Shown here in pieces: positions 32,374 to 41,184 of a DNA stretch of 64,000 bases. The notes under the pieces were generated by a model. That model searched no databases. It saw only the letters and a program-made list of their open reading frames with translations, and was not told the origin of the DNA. The stretch is taken from assembly GCF_000153345.1 (NCBI RefSeq), contig NZ_CH724125.1:48617-112616 (forward strand), in the 5' to 3' direction. The position numbers and the translations under genes are program-made. This DNA is from Neptuniibacter caesariensis. Lineage in GTDB: Bacteria > Pseudomonadota > Gammaproteobacteria > Pseudomonadales > Balneatricaceae. The first letter of the stretch is position 1; the number at the start of each line of letters is the position of its first letter.

Positions 32374-33605
32374 CTGGGTTTTGGTGCTTCTAGTTCGTTG
32401 CTTTCCATAGCAGCTTCAGATAGCTGTGAGAGTTCACGTTTCTCAAGCATCACCAGGCACAGAATCAATACGAGCCCGACAACCATAACTGCTGCAGAGA
32501 TATATAGCCCCAGGCTGTAATCACCCAGTGCTTCAGCCAGATAACCCGTGCAGACGGGGGCAAGTATCTGTGCGGTGCCGTAGGCAAGGGTCATTTTGCC
32601 CATAAACTTAGCCGGATTACTTGGATAAAACTGTCCCGCCATGGTCAGCACCAGACTGACGCAGGCGACAAATGTACCGCCGAATATAAGCGCGCTAAGC
32701 AAAACAAACACTAGTGAATCTGAGAATGCCGGCACCATAATGCCAAAAATTTGTAATCCGTAGGTGCCGATCAATGCCTTGAGATAGCCTACCTTGCGGG
32801 CAACTCTGTCCCAGAAGATCACTGCAGGCATCGCACCAAGGCCTATCACGACAAATGCCAGTGGCCCTTTACCTTCCAGAGCGGCAAAGCCCTCGACAAT
32901 ATCAACAATAAACGTTGCGCTAACTACGTAGCCGTAACCGGCACAGAAGTATGCCAGTAGCATAATCCGTGAGAAGGTCTTGCTAGGTGGATTATCCTTT
33001 ATCACTTGGGCCTGGCCATTAGCATCTGCTTTAGGGTGGGGGATCCAAAGCCAGGCAGGAACTGCAAAGACCGCAGCGACACCGGCAAAGAACAGCCACT
33101 GTTGTTCCCAGTCGGCTGATAGCATCAATAGGCCTTCGACAATCAATGCAGTAAAGATAATACTGATGCCTATACCGGCGAAGTGAACGCCTAGTTCTCC
33201 CCGGTATTTATTCATAACCAGCCACTTGAGAATCAGGCCCGATGCGATAATCATCCCACCCGATGCACAGATCCCCGCTACCAGTCTGAAGAATGACCAC
33301 AGATAAATATCCGTAGTAAAAACCATTGCTATGGAAGTGATCACACTGAGGATCAGATACAGTTGATGCAACAGGTATTTATGATGGAGGCTGTTCATGC
33401 TTGCCGCGGTTAAAACCCCGAGCATATAACCCATATAGTTTGCGGTTGCCAGCCAGCCGCCGCCGGCGTCAGTGAGGCCTGTTTCCGCCTGCATGATGGG
33501 TAGCAATGGGGTGTAGGAAAAGCGCGCTACACCGACTGTCACGATCAGACTGCATATGCCTGCGAGGTAAACGCGGCTTTTACTCAGATTGTTCAGCATA
33601 ATCAT
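32370..33605 (-). CDS. MFS transporter, YbfB/YjiJ family
   Basis: A 411-residue inner-membrane transporter with about 12 hydrophobic helices. The N-terminal pattern VGVARFSYTPLLPIMQAETG followed by GGWLATANYMGYMLG is the signature of the YbfB/YjiJ (MFS_4) branch. Substrates of this branch are poorly known. The start is either the ATG at 33605 or one two codons in, which has a slightly better ribosome site. It is divergent from a LysR gene that leads into an agmatine deiminase-like gene, so the regulator may control both sides and the transporter may move a related nitrogen compound; that is inference. Confidence 0.88.
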   Translation of the reverse strand: MIMLNNLSKSRVYLAGICSLIVTVGVARFSYTPLLPIMQAETGLTDAGGGWLATANYMGYMLGVLTAASMNSLHHKYLLHQLYLILSVITSIAMVFTTDIYLWSFFRLVAGICASGGMIIASGLILKWLVMNKYRGELGVHFAGIGISIIFTALIVEGLLMLSADWEQQWLFFAGVAAVFAVPAWLWIPHPKADANGQAQVIKDNPPSKTFSRIMLLAYFCAGYGYVVSATFIVDIVEGFAALEGKGPLAFVVIGLGAMPAVIFWDRVARKVGYLKALIGTYGLQIFGIMVPAFSDSLVFVLLSALIFGGTFVACVSLVLTMAGQFYPSNPAKFMGKMTLAYGTAQILAPVCTGYLAEALGDYSLGLYISAAVMVVGLVLILCLVMLEKRELSQLSEAAMESNELEAPKPS

Positions 33606-33705
33606 CTCAATCAGTTCTTGTATTTCTATTCATCAACTCTAGCGTTTTCTGGTACTCTTAAAAATTGAAACATTCAGAACAAACAATTCACTATTTGAGA
33701 ACTGT

Positions 33706-34575
33706 ATGGAAATCACCGGGTTAAAAACCTTCAAGGCGGTTGTCGATGAAGGTGGAATTAAGGGCGCATCCGTAAAGATGAATACGGTGCAGTCGAATAT
33801 AACCACCCGTATTCAAAAACTTGAGGATGAATTAGAGGCGAAACTGTTTCGATTAGTGGGTCGTCGCCTTGAGTTAACACCTTCAGGGCAGCAGCTCTAC
33901 GGGTATGCAAAGCAGATTCTTCAGTTTGAATCACAGGCGATAGCGGCCATTAAGCAGAGTAAAGGCAGTTATGAGCTGAGAATTGGCATGCCAGAAACTT
34001 TTGCAGCGGTGCATATGCCTTTAGTGCTTAAAGCGTTGCGGGAAGCGCACCCAGAGATAAAACTAAAGATGTTTACCGATACCAGTGACAGGTTAGTGGG
34101 GTCGATTCTGAACAGTCAGGTGGATTGCGCGGTGATAGGTAATGCACCCGAGCATGAAGAGCTGATCACTATCCCTTTAGTCTGTGAGGAACTGGTTGTT
34201 GTCACCCCGCTGGGGGATAGTTATGAGCCAATCATGTTTGTCAGAGATGAAGGCTGCGGTTATCGAAAACGTGCCTTAGAGTGGCAGCATGCGGCAGGTA
34301 GAGGTGACGAAGAGCTGATGGTGATGAGTAGTTCTGATGGGGTGTTAGGTTGTATCGCTGCGGGCCTTGGTTACACCGTTATCGGTAAGAACATGGTCGT
34401 TGGTAGTCGCTATGAAAAATCACTTTTAATTGAGCCGGTAAGCGTTGGGCCGCGACACGTTAAAATTTCAATGGTTTATCGTAAAGATCATCCTTTAGAG
34501 AAGGGCGTTCTTGATCTGGTGAATCTGTTCCCTGAGCGGGCGAATCTGTTAAAAGTGGATATGGATAATGATTAG
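33706..34575 (+). CDS. LysR family transcriptional regulator
   Basis: A 289-residue LysR-type regulator with an N-terminal winged helix (GGIKGASVKMNTVQSNITTR, about 17-36) and a substrate-binding-like effector domain from about residue 88. The branch resembles regulators such as GltR/CynR in the ordering of the helix and the LRIGMPE-type start of the effector domain. Its last eight bases overlap the start of the agmatine deiminase-like gene (ATGATTAG), so the two are translationally coupled. The MFS gene is divergent. It probably regulates these neighbours. Confidence 0.88.
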   Translation: MEITGLKTFKAVVDEGGIKGASVKMNTVQSNITTRIQKLEDELEAKLFRLVGRRLELTPSGQQLYGYAKQILQFESQAIAAIKQSKGSYELRIGMPETFAAVHMPLVLKALREAHPEIKLKMFTDTSDRLVGSILNSQVDCAVIGNAPEHEELITIPLVCEELVVVTPLGDSYEPIMFVRDEGCGYRKRALEWQHAAGRGDEELMVMSSSDGVLGCIAAGLGYTVIGKNMVVGSRYEKSLLIEPVSVGPRHVKISMVYRKDHPLEKGVLDLVNLFPERANLLKVDMDND

Positions 34576-35656
34576 TCGTCGAAAACTGCTGGTTCAGGCG
34601 GGGCTGTTAAGCGCAGGAGCACTGATGTCAGGAAAGCCTGTCGCACAAGCGCATAAAAAGTGGCACATGCCGGAAGAGGGTGAAAAGCACCTGCGAACAT
34701 GGATGGCATTTGGAGCTAGCAGGGAAATCTGGGGAGCAGAACTGCTACCGGAAGTTCGTCAGGATCTGGCTGATATAGCGAACACGATTGTCGAATATGA
34801 ACCGGTGGCCATGTTAGTCAGACCTCATGAGCGAGCCATCGCAGAACGGCTTTTGGATAGCCGGATCGAGCTGGTTGAAGCGGGTATTGATGATCTTTGG
34901 ATGCGTGATACTGGGCCGATCTTTGTGAAGGATGAATCTAAGCAAAAATCGGCGATCGATTTTAATTTTAATGGTTGGGGAAATAAGCAGGTTCACGATC
35001 AGGATGCCCTGGTAGCCGCTAAAGTTGCCAAAAGTGCCGGCGTACCGTTGATTAAAACCTCGCTTGTTTTAGAAGGCGGTTGTATTGAGGTGGATGGCCT
35101 AGGAACCGCGATTATCACTGAAAGCTGCGTATTGAATAGCAATCGTAATCCGGGTTGGTCAAAGGCGCGCTTTGAAGATGAGTTAATGCCGTTGCTAGGG
35201 CTTGAGAAGATTATCTGGTTACCGGGTATTAAAGGCATGGATATTACTGATGGCCACACCGACTTCTATGCGCGGTTTATCCGGCCCGGTGTCGTTGCTG
35301 CGGGTTTTGATCCGGACCCTCACTCTTTTGATCATGAAGTAACCCTTGAACATCTGGATATTCTGCGAGCTTCTACAGATGCAAGGGGCGCAGCACTAAA
35401 GGTTCATTCGCTGGAAGCACCTTCAGAGCTTTCATACCCTTATGCTGATGAAAACTATGCTGCGGGTTATATCGGTTTCTATGTGTGTAACGGGGCGGTA
35501 TTGTTACAAAAGTTTGGCGATCCACGTGCCGATCGAATGGCAAAACAAACCCTGCAAGAGGCTTTCCCGGATCGTGATATTCTCCAGCTCAGTATCGATG
35601 GAATAGCAGCTGGTGGCGGAAGTATTCATTGCGCCACCCAGCAGGAGCCGGCTTAA
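34568..35656 (+). CDS. Exported agmatine deiminase/peptidylarginine deiminase family protein
   Basis: A 362-residue member of the guanidino-group-modifying family (PF04371), which hydrolyses the guanidino group of agmatine or arginine-type substrates. Visible motifs are DLWMRDTGPIFV, FNGWGNK, LEGGCIEVDG, DGHTDFYARF and the catalytic cysteine loop GGGSIHCATQQ at the C-terminus. It carries an N-terminal ISRRKLLVQAG segment before a hydrophobic stretch ending VAQA, a good twin-arginine signal, so the enzyme is probably periplasmic, unlike cytoplasmic AguA. It is coupled to the LysR gene before it. The exact substrate is not known. Confidence 0.88.
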   Translation: MISRRKLLVQAGLLSAGALMSGKPVAQAHKKWHMPEEGEKHLRTWMAFGASREIWGAELLPEVRQDLADIANTIVEYEPVAMLVRPHERAIAERLLDSRIELVEAGIDDLWMRDTGPIFVKDESKQKSAIDFNFNGWGNKQVHDQDALVAAKVAKSAGVPLIKTSLVLEGGCIEVDGLGTAIITESCVLNSNRNPGWSKARFEDELMPLLGLEKIIWLPGIKGMDITDGHTDFYARFIRPGVVAAGFDPDPHSFDHEVTLEHLDILRASTDARGAALKVHSLEAPSELSYPYADENYAAGYIGFYVCNGAVLLQKFGDPRADRMAKQTLQEAFPDRDILQLSIDGIAAGGGSIHCATQQEPA

Positions 35657-35679
35657 ACATAGTCACCAGTCGCTAGACT

Positions 35680-36276
35680 CTAGTAACTGGCGGCTAGAAT
35701 ATCGACCGCTACCCATAACAGCAGAGCGGCTAAGGCCAGATTAATGACTTTGAAATAGATAGGGTTTTGAACCAGCTTGCCTAGCTTTGCGCCGATGAGC
35801 AGATAGCTTCCCGGGGCGCCAAACGCCATGCAGGCAAGCAGGAATGACCAGACCGCAATACCGGCCCCATCTATTTGCGCAGCGGGGAATTGTACTGTAG
35901 CGATCGGCAGAATAGCGACAGGCGCTTTCGGGTTTAGCAACTGCATGATAAGTCCATTACGAAAAACCAGGCTGTGCTTTTCTTCCGGGTTACCCGTAGG
36001 TGTATGACTTTGGCGAAGCGTTCCGCTAATTATCTTCCAAACCAGATACAAAATGTAAAAGGCACCTAATAGCGCGATAGGGCGTTGCCATTCTGGTGAA
36101 ACCAGCCATGCGCCGGTATAGCCAAAAATCATAAAGAGAATAAGCATGGCCAGGCCTACGCCTACACAGAATCCGAGGGATTTTTGGGCTTGGCCTTGTA
36201 GGCCCGCGTTGAGGCTAATCAGATTCACTGGCCCAGGGGTGTACATAATGCCAAACGCGTAGGCAAAGATTTCCAT
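35680..36276 (-). CDS. LysE family translocator
   Basis: A 198-residue inner-membrane exporter with about six helices. The N-terminal YTPGPVNLISLNAGLQGQ is the LysE/RhtB hallmark, and the end LALAALLLWVAVDIL is a typical final helix. Members export amino acids such as lysine, threonine or homoserine, but specificity is not visible. It lies 26 bp after the AraC-type gene on the same strand, a frequent arrangement in which the regulator controls the exporter. Confidence 0.88.
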   Translation of the reverse strand: MEIFAYAFGIMYTPGPVNLISLNAGLQGQAQKSLGFCVGVGLAMLILFMIFGYTGAWLVSPEWQRPIALLGAFYILYLVWKIISGTLRQSHTPTGNPEEKHSLVFRNGLIMQLLNPKAPVAILPIATVQFPAAQIDGAGIAVWSFLLACMAFGAPGSYLLIGAKLGKLVQNPIYFKVINLALAALLLWVAVDILAASY

Positions 36277-36301
36277 AGCAATTTTTCCGGTAGGGGGAGC
36301 T

Positions 36302-37132
36302 TTAGCTGTTAAATACGAGCTGCTGGTACTGCTTCGGTGTCATGCCAAAGCAGGGTTTGAAACGCCGGTTAAGGTGGCTTAGATCGCTAAAGCCGCATTC
36401 GTAAACCACATCATTGATATCGGCACCTTTTTCAAGGGATTCGCGGGCCCGATTGACCCGGCAGTTGATCAGGTACTGGTGCGGAGTGATACCGAACTGC
36501 GCTTTAAAGAGGCGAAGAAAGTGGTATTTGGATAGATTGGCCTGCTGGCTAATAAGCTCAAGTGAGGCTTCCTTGTCCAAATTAGCGAGCATATAGTCCT
36601 TTGCCCTTAGCAGGAGCGTATCGATTCTACGTGCAGGGTCTTGCTCATTGTTAGCGCCGAAGAGTTGTGATATCCGGACTGCAAGATGGTAGAGCTCGCA
36701 TTCGTGTTGGATCTCATCGTGGTCATCACGATCAAAAAGCTGGGCTAGTCTAAGCACATGTTTGCCCAACTGAGCATCATTAATGAGTAGCTCAGGAACT
36801 CTGAAGCCTTTAGCGTTTTTCATCCCTGCTGCTTCAAACATAGGTTCTAGCTGGGCGGGGTGAATGTAAAGCATACGATAATGTAGCGTGTCATCTATCC
36901 CTGAATGGCCGTCATGGACCTGGTCAGGGTTAAACACCATAACATTTCCCGGCAAGCTCCTGTGAAACTCCCCATTGGCAAAAAAATCTTGCCGTCCCGC
37001 CATCGTCAGGCCGATCGAAAACTCCTCATGGGCATGTTTGCCATAAGTGAAGTCATTCATCTGGGCGCTGAGTAACGTGACCTGATCCAGGCAGTTACTC
37101 TTCTGATAGTGGAATTGGTTGTTTTCTCTCAT
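36302..37132 (-). CDS. AraC family transcriptional regulator
   Basis: A 276-residue regulator. The N-terminal cupin-like domain has HAHEEFSIGLTMAGRQDFF and NPDQVHDGH (AraC-ligand type). The C-terminal pair of helix-turn-helix motifs starts with LELISQQANLSKYHFLRLFK, followed by FGITPHQYLINCRVNRARESL and CGFSDLSHLNRRFK. It is the first gene of a likely two-gene unit with the LysE translocator and probably senses an amino acid or related compound to switch on export. Confidence 0.9.
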   Translation of the reverse strand: MRENNQFHYQKSNCLDQVTLLSAQMNDFTYGKHAHEEFSIGLTMAGRQDFFANGEFHRSLPGNVMVFNPDQVHDGHSGIDDTLHYRMLYIHPAQLEPMFEAAGMKNAKGFRVPELLINDAQLGKHVLRLAQLFDRDDHDEIQHECELYHLAVRISQLFGANNEQDPARRIDTLLLRAKDYMLANLDKEASLELISQQANLSKYHFLRLFKAQFGITPHQYLINCRVNRARESLEKGADINDVVYECGFSDLSHLNRRFKPCFGMTPKQYQQLVFNS

Positions 37133-37493
37133 CGGTTTTACCTTGAATTCAATTCTACTCCCGATTTGGTGCTGAAGACAGGATAGTGCTCAGTAGAAAA
37201 GTTTGCTTGGACGAAATTGCTTATTTCAATTCAGCTATCAGTGCCTTGTGTTTGCTAGGGGCTAGTGGTGAATGAATTTTGATCTTCTTGAAGGTGATTA
37301 CTAATAGATAACTATCTAAATCAAAAGTAACTAATTAATAATAAAGGAATTTACAATATTTTCCTGTACTACAATATATTACAAATTTGTGAGCGCTTTC
37401 TATTGTAATAATTGTTGTTGAGAATTATTATCACCTATAGATGAGAATTAATCTCAACAAATTATTCGTTTCTAATGTAGTAAGTGTGAATAG
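37133..37493. other. Promoter region between araC-type gene and chemoreceptor
   Basis: A 361-bp AT-rich gap without genes. Its right part has a Fur-like site, listed separately, and an overlapping inverted repeat GTTGAGAATTA...TAATCTCAAC. No RNA gene was recognised. Confidence 0.5.
37415..37436. promoter_or_regulatory. Possible Fur box upstream of chemoreceptor
   Basis: TTGAGAATTATTATCA resembles the Fur consensus built on GATAAT repeats, and a second symmetric block TGAGAATTAATCTCA follows about 20 bases later. Both lie 40-80 bp before the chemoreceptor start. The match is by eye and the AT-rich background raises the chance of coincidence. Confidence 0.4.
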
Positions 37494-39452
37494 ATGAGCA
37501 GATTAAATAGTATAAGTTTGCGGAGCAAAATCGGGCTAAGCTTCGGTTTTGTCTTGCTGCTGTTGGTTGCTGCGTCCTTTGCGGGTTTTACAGGATTGCA
37601 GCATTCAGAAACAGGGTTTATCAAGTACAGAGAGTTAGCACGAGATACCAATCTCTCTGGTCGCCTGCAAGCGAACATGCTTAAGGTGAGAATGTCAGTT
37701 AAAAACTTCCTTATCAGTCATGACAAAGCTGATCTGCAGCAATACGATCAGCGGATGGCACTGATGAATCAGTTTCTTGATCGTTCTAAGCAAGAGATCT
37801 CTAACCCTGAGCGTAGTCGCCTGATAACCGAAACATCGACTCTGCTAGCGTCTTATCAAACTGTTTTCAGCGATGTAATTAAACTGATTGAGAAAGAAGA
37901 CCGGCTTTATTACAACGTGTTGGCACAGCAGGGCCCGGTAATGCGTCAGAATATTTCCAAGCTTCGCGAACTTGCCAATCAATTGGGAGAGCCAGAAAAG
38001 GTGTTTCTGGTTGGTAGCCTCCAGGAGGACCTGCTGTTAGCACGCCTTTATCTGGTTAGGTTTCTGGAAAAGAACCATGTAGAAGATTTTAAGATCTCGA
38101 TTGAGAAACTGGATCACGCTTTGTCGCAACACATTATTGGTTTAGAAAGGGCGGGGATGTCACCACAAGAAGCCACTTACTTAAAACAGTTTGGCCAGGC
38201 GCGTAATCTATATCTACAAGCAACCCGCGATATTTTTGCGGCAATCCAAAAAAGGAATGAACTGGTTCAGGGAACCTTGGATGTGATCGGCCCACAGGTC
38301 GCAGCTAATGTTGAACAGGTTAAACTATCTGTAATGGCCGAGCAGGATGAATTGGGGCCTATGCTGCAAGCCCGTAATCACCAGGATCTTGTGCTTGTGT
38401 CTGTTATCTCCCTGATTGCTATCGTATTAGGGGCATTCTTCGCGGTTGCTATTACCCGCATGATTACTCGTCCTATTCTGGACGCTGTGAGCTTTGCCAA
38501 TGTGCTTGCTGATGGAGACCTGACCCAAGAGCTTAAAACCACGCGTGGTGATGAGGTGGGAAAGCTGCAAGGTTCCCTTGGTGATACCAACGTTAAGCTG
38601 CGCGAGATGATTGCTGAAATCAATAGTGCCAGCACCAATATGAGTTCCTCTGCAGAAGAGCTTGCTGTACTTACTGAGCAGGCGCTGAGCGGCACCCTGC
38701 AACAGCAGGAAGAGACTGACCAGGTCGCTACAGCGGTAACTGAGATGGCTTACACAGCCCAACATGTTGCAGATAATGCATCGGAGGCGGCTAACTCTGC
38801 AGACAGTGCGAACGATCAGGTAGAGCAGGGTAGAGAGAAAATGCGCTCAGCTACTGAGGGAATGCACCGTTTGTCCCACAGCTTGAATAAAACCTCTTCT
38901 GAGGTGGAGCACCTTCAGCAGAAGACCCGAGATATTAACGCGATTCTGGATGTTATTCGTGAGATCGCAGAACAGACCAATCTGTTGGCGCTAAACGCGG
39001 CAATTGAAGCGGCCAGGGCGGGAGAGCAGGGCCGAGGTTTTGCGGTAGTTGCTGACGAAGTTCGTGGGCTTGCCCAGCGTACTCAGCAATCTACGGAGAT
39101 GATTCATAATCTGATAGGCGATCTGCAACAGCGGGCAAATCTGACGGTCAATGTGATGAGCCAGGGCACGAAGGAAGCGTCCGAGTGCATTTCCTTGGTT
39201 GATCAAGCAGATGCAGCCCTGAACAGGATTAGTTTGTCAGTTGAACAGATGAATGATGTGAATGCACAAATTGCCAGTTCTGCAGAACAGCAAAGTGTCG
39301 TTGCGGAACAGATCAGTAACAGCATTAGTAATGTGCGGGTCATCGCCGAGCAGAGCCGCGCTGCGGCAGATGAGACTGCAAATTCGAGTATTGCGCTGAG
39401 TGATGTTTCAAACCGCCTTAGGGAAATGGTACAGCGATTTAAGCTGAGTTGA
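37494..39452 (+). CDS. Methyl-accepting chemotaxis protein with helical (HBM-like) sensor
   Basis: A 652-residue chemoreceptor. TM1 (about 13-33) and TM2 (about 300-322) enclose a large all-helical periplasmic domain of about 260 residues with [21 protein letters not shown], the layout of helical bimodular (HBM) sensors, which bind organic acids or other small ligands. HAMP follows (about 322-375), then the signalling coiled coil with the tip [20 protein letters not shown] and [17 protein letters not shown] Fur-like site upstream hints at iron-linked expression. It stands alone and ends at a hairpin. Confidence 0.92.
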   Translation: MSRLNSISLRSKIGLSFGFVLLLLVAASFAGFTGLQHSETGFIKYRELARDTNLSGRLQANMLKVRMSVKNFLISHDKADLQQYDQRMALMNQFLDRSKQEISNPERSRLITETSTLLASYQTVFSDVIKLIEKEDRLYYNVLAQQGPVMRQNISKLRELANQLGEPEKVFLVGSLQEDLLLARLYLVRFLEKNHVEDFKISIEKLDHALSQHIIGLERAGMSPQEATYLKQFGQARNLYLQATRDIFAAIQKRNELVQGTLDVIGPQVAANVEQVKLSVMAEQDELGPMLQARNHQDLVLVSVISLIAIVLGAFFAVAITRMITRPILDAVSFANVLADGDLTQELKTTRGDEVGKLQGSLGDTNVKLREMIAEINSASTNMSSSAEELAVLTEQALSGTLQQQEETDQVATAVTEMAYTAQHVADNASEAANSADSANDQVEQGREKMRSATEGMHRLSHSLNKTSSEVEHLQQKTRDINAILDVIREIAEQTNLLALNAAIEAARAGEQGRGFAVVADEVRGLAQRTQQSTEMIHNLIGDLQQRANLTVNVMSQGTKEASECISLVDQADAALNRISLSVEQMNDVNAQIASSAEQQSVVAEQISNSISNVRVIAEQSRAAADETANSSIALSDVSNRLREMVQRFKLS

Positions 39453-39456
39453 TAAT

Positions 39457-39495
39457 AAAGAGGGGTAAGATGTTTATACCGTTATCTTATCCCTC
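39457..39495. terminator. Hairpin terminator between convergent genes
   Basis: 13-bp arms AGAGGGGTAAGAT and ATCTTATCCCTCT with one G-U pair and a loop of about 12 bases. The T tract is weak, so it may act mostly as a strong stem between the chemoreceptor and the SMR gene. Confidence 0.6.
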
Positions 39496-39499
39496 TATT

Positions 39500-39832
39500 T
39501 CAGTGCGCAGTAGACCCGGAAAACAGGTTGATGACCAAAACGCCGGCCAGGATTAGCCCGATGCCAATGAGGGCGGGTAGATCCAGATGTTGTTCATAGA
39601 AGTGCCATCCGATCAGGCTGATCAATACAATCCCCGCTCCGCACCAGATTGCGTAGGCGATACCTACGGGCATGGTTTTTAACGTCAGGGAAAGGAAATA
39701 GAAAGCAACTGCGTATCCAGCGATCACAAGCAGGGAGGGGGTTAGCTTACTGAAGCCTTCGCTCTGCTTTAACGCTGAGGTGGCAATGACTTCGGAGATA
39801 ATTGCTACTGATAAGAACAGCCAGTTTTTCAT
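39500..39832 (-). CDS. Small multidrug resistance (SMR) efflux protein, EmrE-like
   Basis: A 110-residue, four-helix inner-membrane antiporter. The essential membrane glutamate is in [19 protein letters not shown] (about residue 12-14), and the helix 3 motif [19 protein letters not shown] is typical of the EmrE/QacE branch rather than the guanidinium exporters. Such proteins work as dimers and expel quaternary cations in exchange for protons. The ATG at 39832, six bases after GAGAGG, is preferred to the GTG two codons upstream. Single gene. Confidence 0.88.
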   Translation of the reverse strand: MKNWLFLSVAIISEVIATSALKQSEGFSKLTPSLLVIAGYAVAFYFLSLTLKTMPVGIAYAIWCGAGIVLISLIGWHFYEQHLDLPALIGIGLILAGVLVINLFSGSTAH

Positions 39833-39934
39833 GATCACCTCTCAATGGTTTGAAAGGTGATCATAGTGACTGTTTTAGCTGATGCCAAACCATAAGTTGG
39901 TTTGGCGTTACATAAAAACTAAGGTATCTATTAG

Positions 39935-40197
39935 GGAACCTGCGAATAAGTCCCGGACTTTCTCAGTGGGCAAGAAAACGACTTAGTGCGCGAAAGGCAG
40001 TGCAGTGTAATGACGAGTCCTTTCCAAACTGCCTGACAAAGCAGGAAGTCGTTTTAGTGCCCACCCAAAGGGGCTTACAGAGCGATTCAATCTCTGCGTT
40101 AACGATTTTCGACGTACAACCAGTATGTCTGTAATCGTTGCCTAGATCTTGAACCGCTCTTTAAGCCTGAGTCGTTCAGGACTTGTTCGCAGGTTCC
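39935..40197. repeat. MITE-like structured repeat, copy A (263 bp)
   Basis: Terminal inverted repeats GGAACCTGCGAATAAGTC (39935-39952) and its complement (40180-40197) differ at one base. TTAG flanks both ends (39931-39934, 40198-40201), a possible target duplication. Inside are two long hairpins: 39966-40064, with arms GTGGGCA and AAAACGACTT pairing to the right side, and 40079-40160, with AGAGCG/CGCTCT and AACGATT/AATCGTT. There is no coding frame. Related copies are at 60453 and 62030. Confidence 0.85.
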
Positions 40198-40224
40198 TTA
40201 GCTTAGCTTTTACGTTTGTTGAGC

Positions 40225-41064
40225 CTAGCGTCCTTTGAATTCGGGGTTCCGCTTCTCTACAAATGCAGTGACTGCTTCCATATGATCTTCAGTGTTGTGA
40301 CAGATCCCTTGCATCAAGGCGCAGTGTTCAAGGAATTCTGGGAGTTCCATCTTCTGTGCGGTTTTAAGCAGACGTTTACCCATTCTTAAGGCTTGTGGTG
40401 GCTTGGCGGCGATATCACTGGCAAGCTCGTTTACCTTAGCCATTAATTCTTCAGGGGCTGTCACGTCCAGTACGATGCCGAGGTCTTTTGCTTCTTCTGC
40501 ACCGAATACTCGGCCCGTCAGAGTTAGCTCAGCAGCTTTCTGGTAGCCGATCAGGCGCTGCAGGAACCATGCGCCGCCATCACCTGGAATGATGCCTAGG
40601 TTAACAAAGGTTTCGCCCATCTTTGCTTTGCTGGAAGCGATACGGATATCGCACATGCAGGTTAGATCGAATCCGGCGCCGATCGCAGCACCATTGACCG
40701 CGGCGATAACAGGCACATCTACCTGAGCAAGTGCTAGTGGAATGCGTTGAATCCCTTGGCGATACTTGTTTTGAACCGTATAAACGTCGCCAGCGAATGC
40801 GCCTTCACGGTGTTCCCCGTCGCGTTCAGTCATCTCTTTAATATTACCGCCGGCAGAGAACGCGCTCCCTTCGCCAGTCAGGATTAAAACGGATACTTCA
40901 GGGCAGCGGTTTACCCACTCGCACACCGCCAGGATGTCGTCGATAAGCTCGGTACCGGTTAGTGCGTTACGTACATCGTCGCGTTGGAAGGTAAGAGTAG
41001 CGATACGGTTTTCTAGGGTTAAGCTACTATCAGCTAGCTTAGGCAGCGTGGTGCTTTGAGTCAT
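40225..41064 (-). CDS. Enoyl-CoA hydratase/isomerase (crotonase) family protein
   Basis: A 279-residue crotonase-fold enzyme. The oxyanion-hole and active-site segments are visible: GEGSAFSAGGNIKEM, then VNGAAIGAGFDLTCMCDIRIA, with the second catalytic acidic position in FVNLGIIPGDGGAWFL. Members hydrate or isomerise acyl-CoA thioesters; this one is close to the hydratases of beta-oxidation and short-chain pathways, but the exact acyl substrate is not predictable. It is a single gene with no beta-oxidation neighbours. Confidence 0.88.
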   Translation of the reverse strand: MTQSTTLPKLADSSLTLENRIATLTFQRDDVRNALTGTELIDDILAVCEWVNRCPEVSVLILTGEGSAFSAGGNIKEMTERDGEHREGAFAGDVYTVQNKYRQGIQRIPLALAQVDVPVIAAVNGAAIGAGFDLTCMCDIRIASSKAKMGETFVNLGIIPGDGGAWFLQRLIGYQKAAELTLTGRVFGAEEAKDLGIVLDVTAPEELMAKVNELASDIAAKPPQALRMGKRLLKTAQKMELPEFLEHCALMQGICHNTEDHMEAVTAFVEKRNPEFKGR

Positions 41065-41184
41065 TGGTGTTTCCCGAGTCTTATTCTTTTAGAAAGCGTT
41101 ATGACTAGCAATCTAACAGATCATCAGGAATAAGGGAAACTACCTATATTGAGGTAATATAGGCAGTTACAGGCCAGCTAATGA

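Noticed and set aside
35661-35693. Repeated AGTCGCTAGA-like motif, also at 20237, as a dispersed repeat
   Set aside because: The match is about ten bases and one copy is inside the end of the LysE gene; too short to separate from chance.
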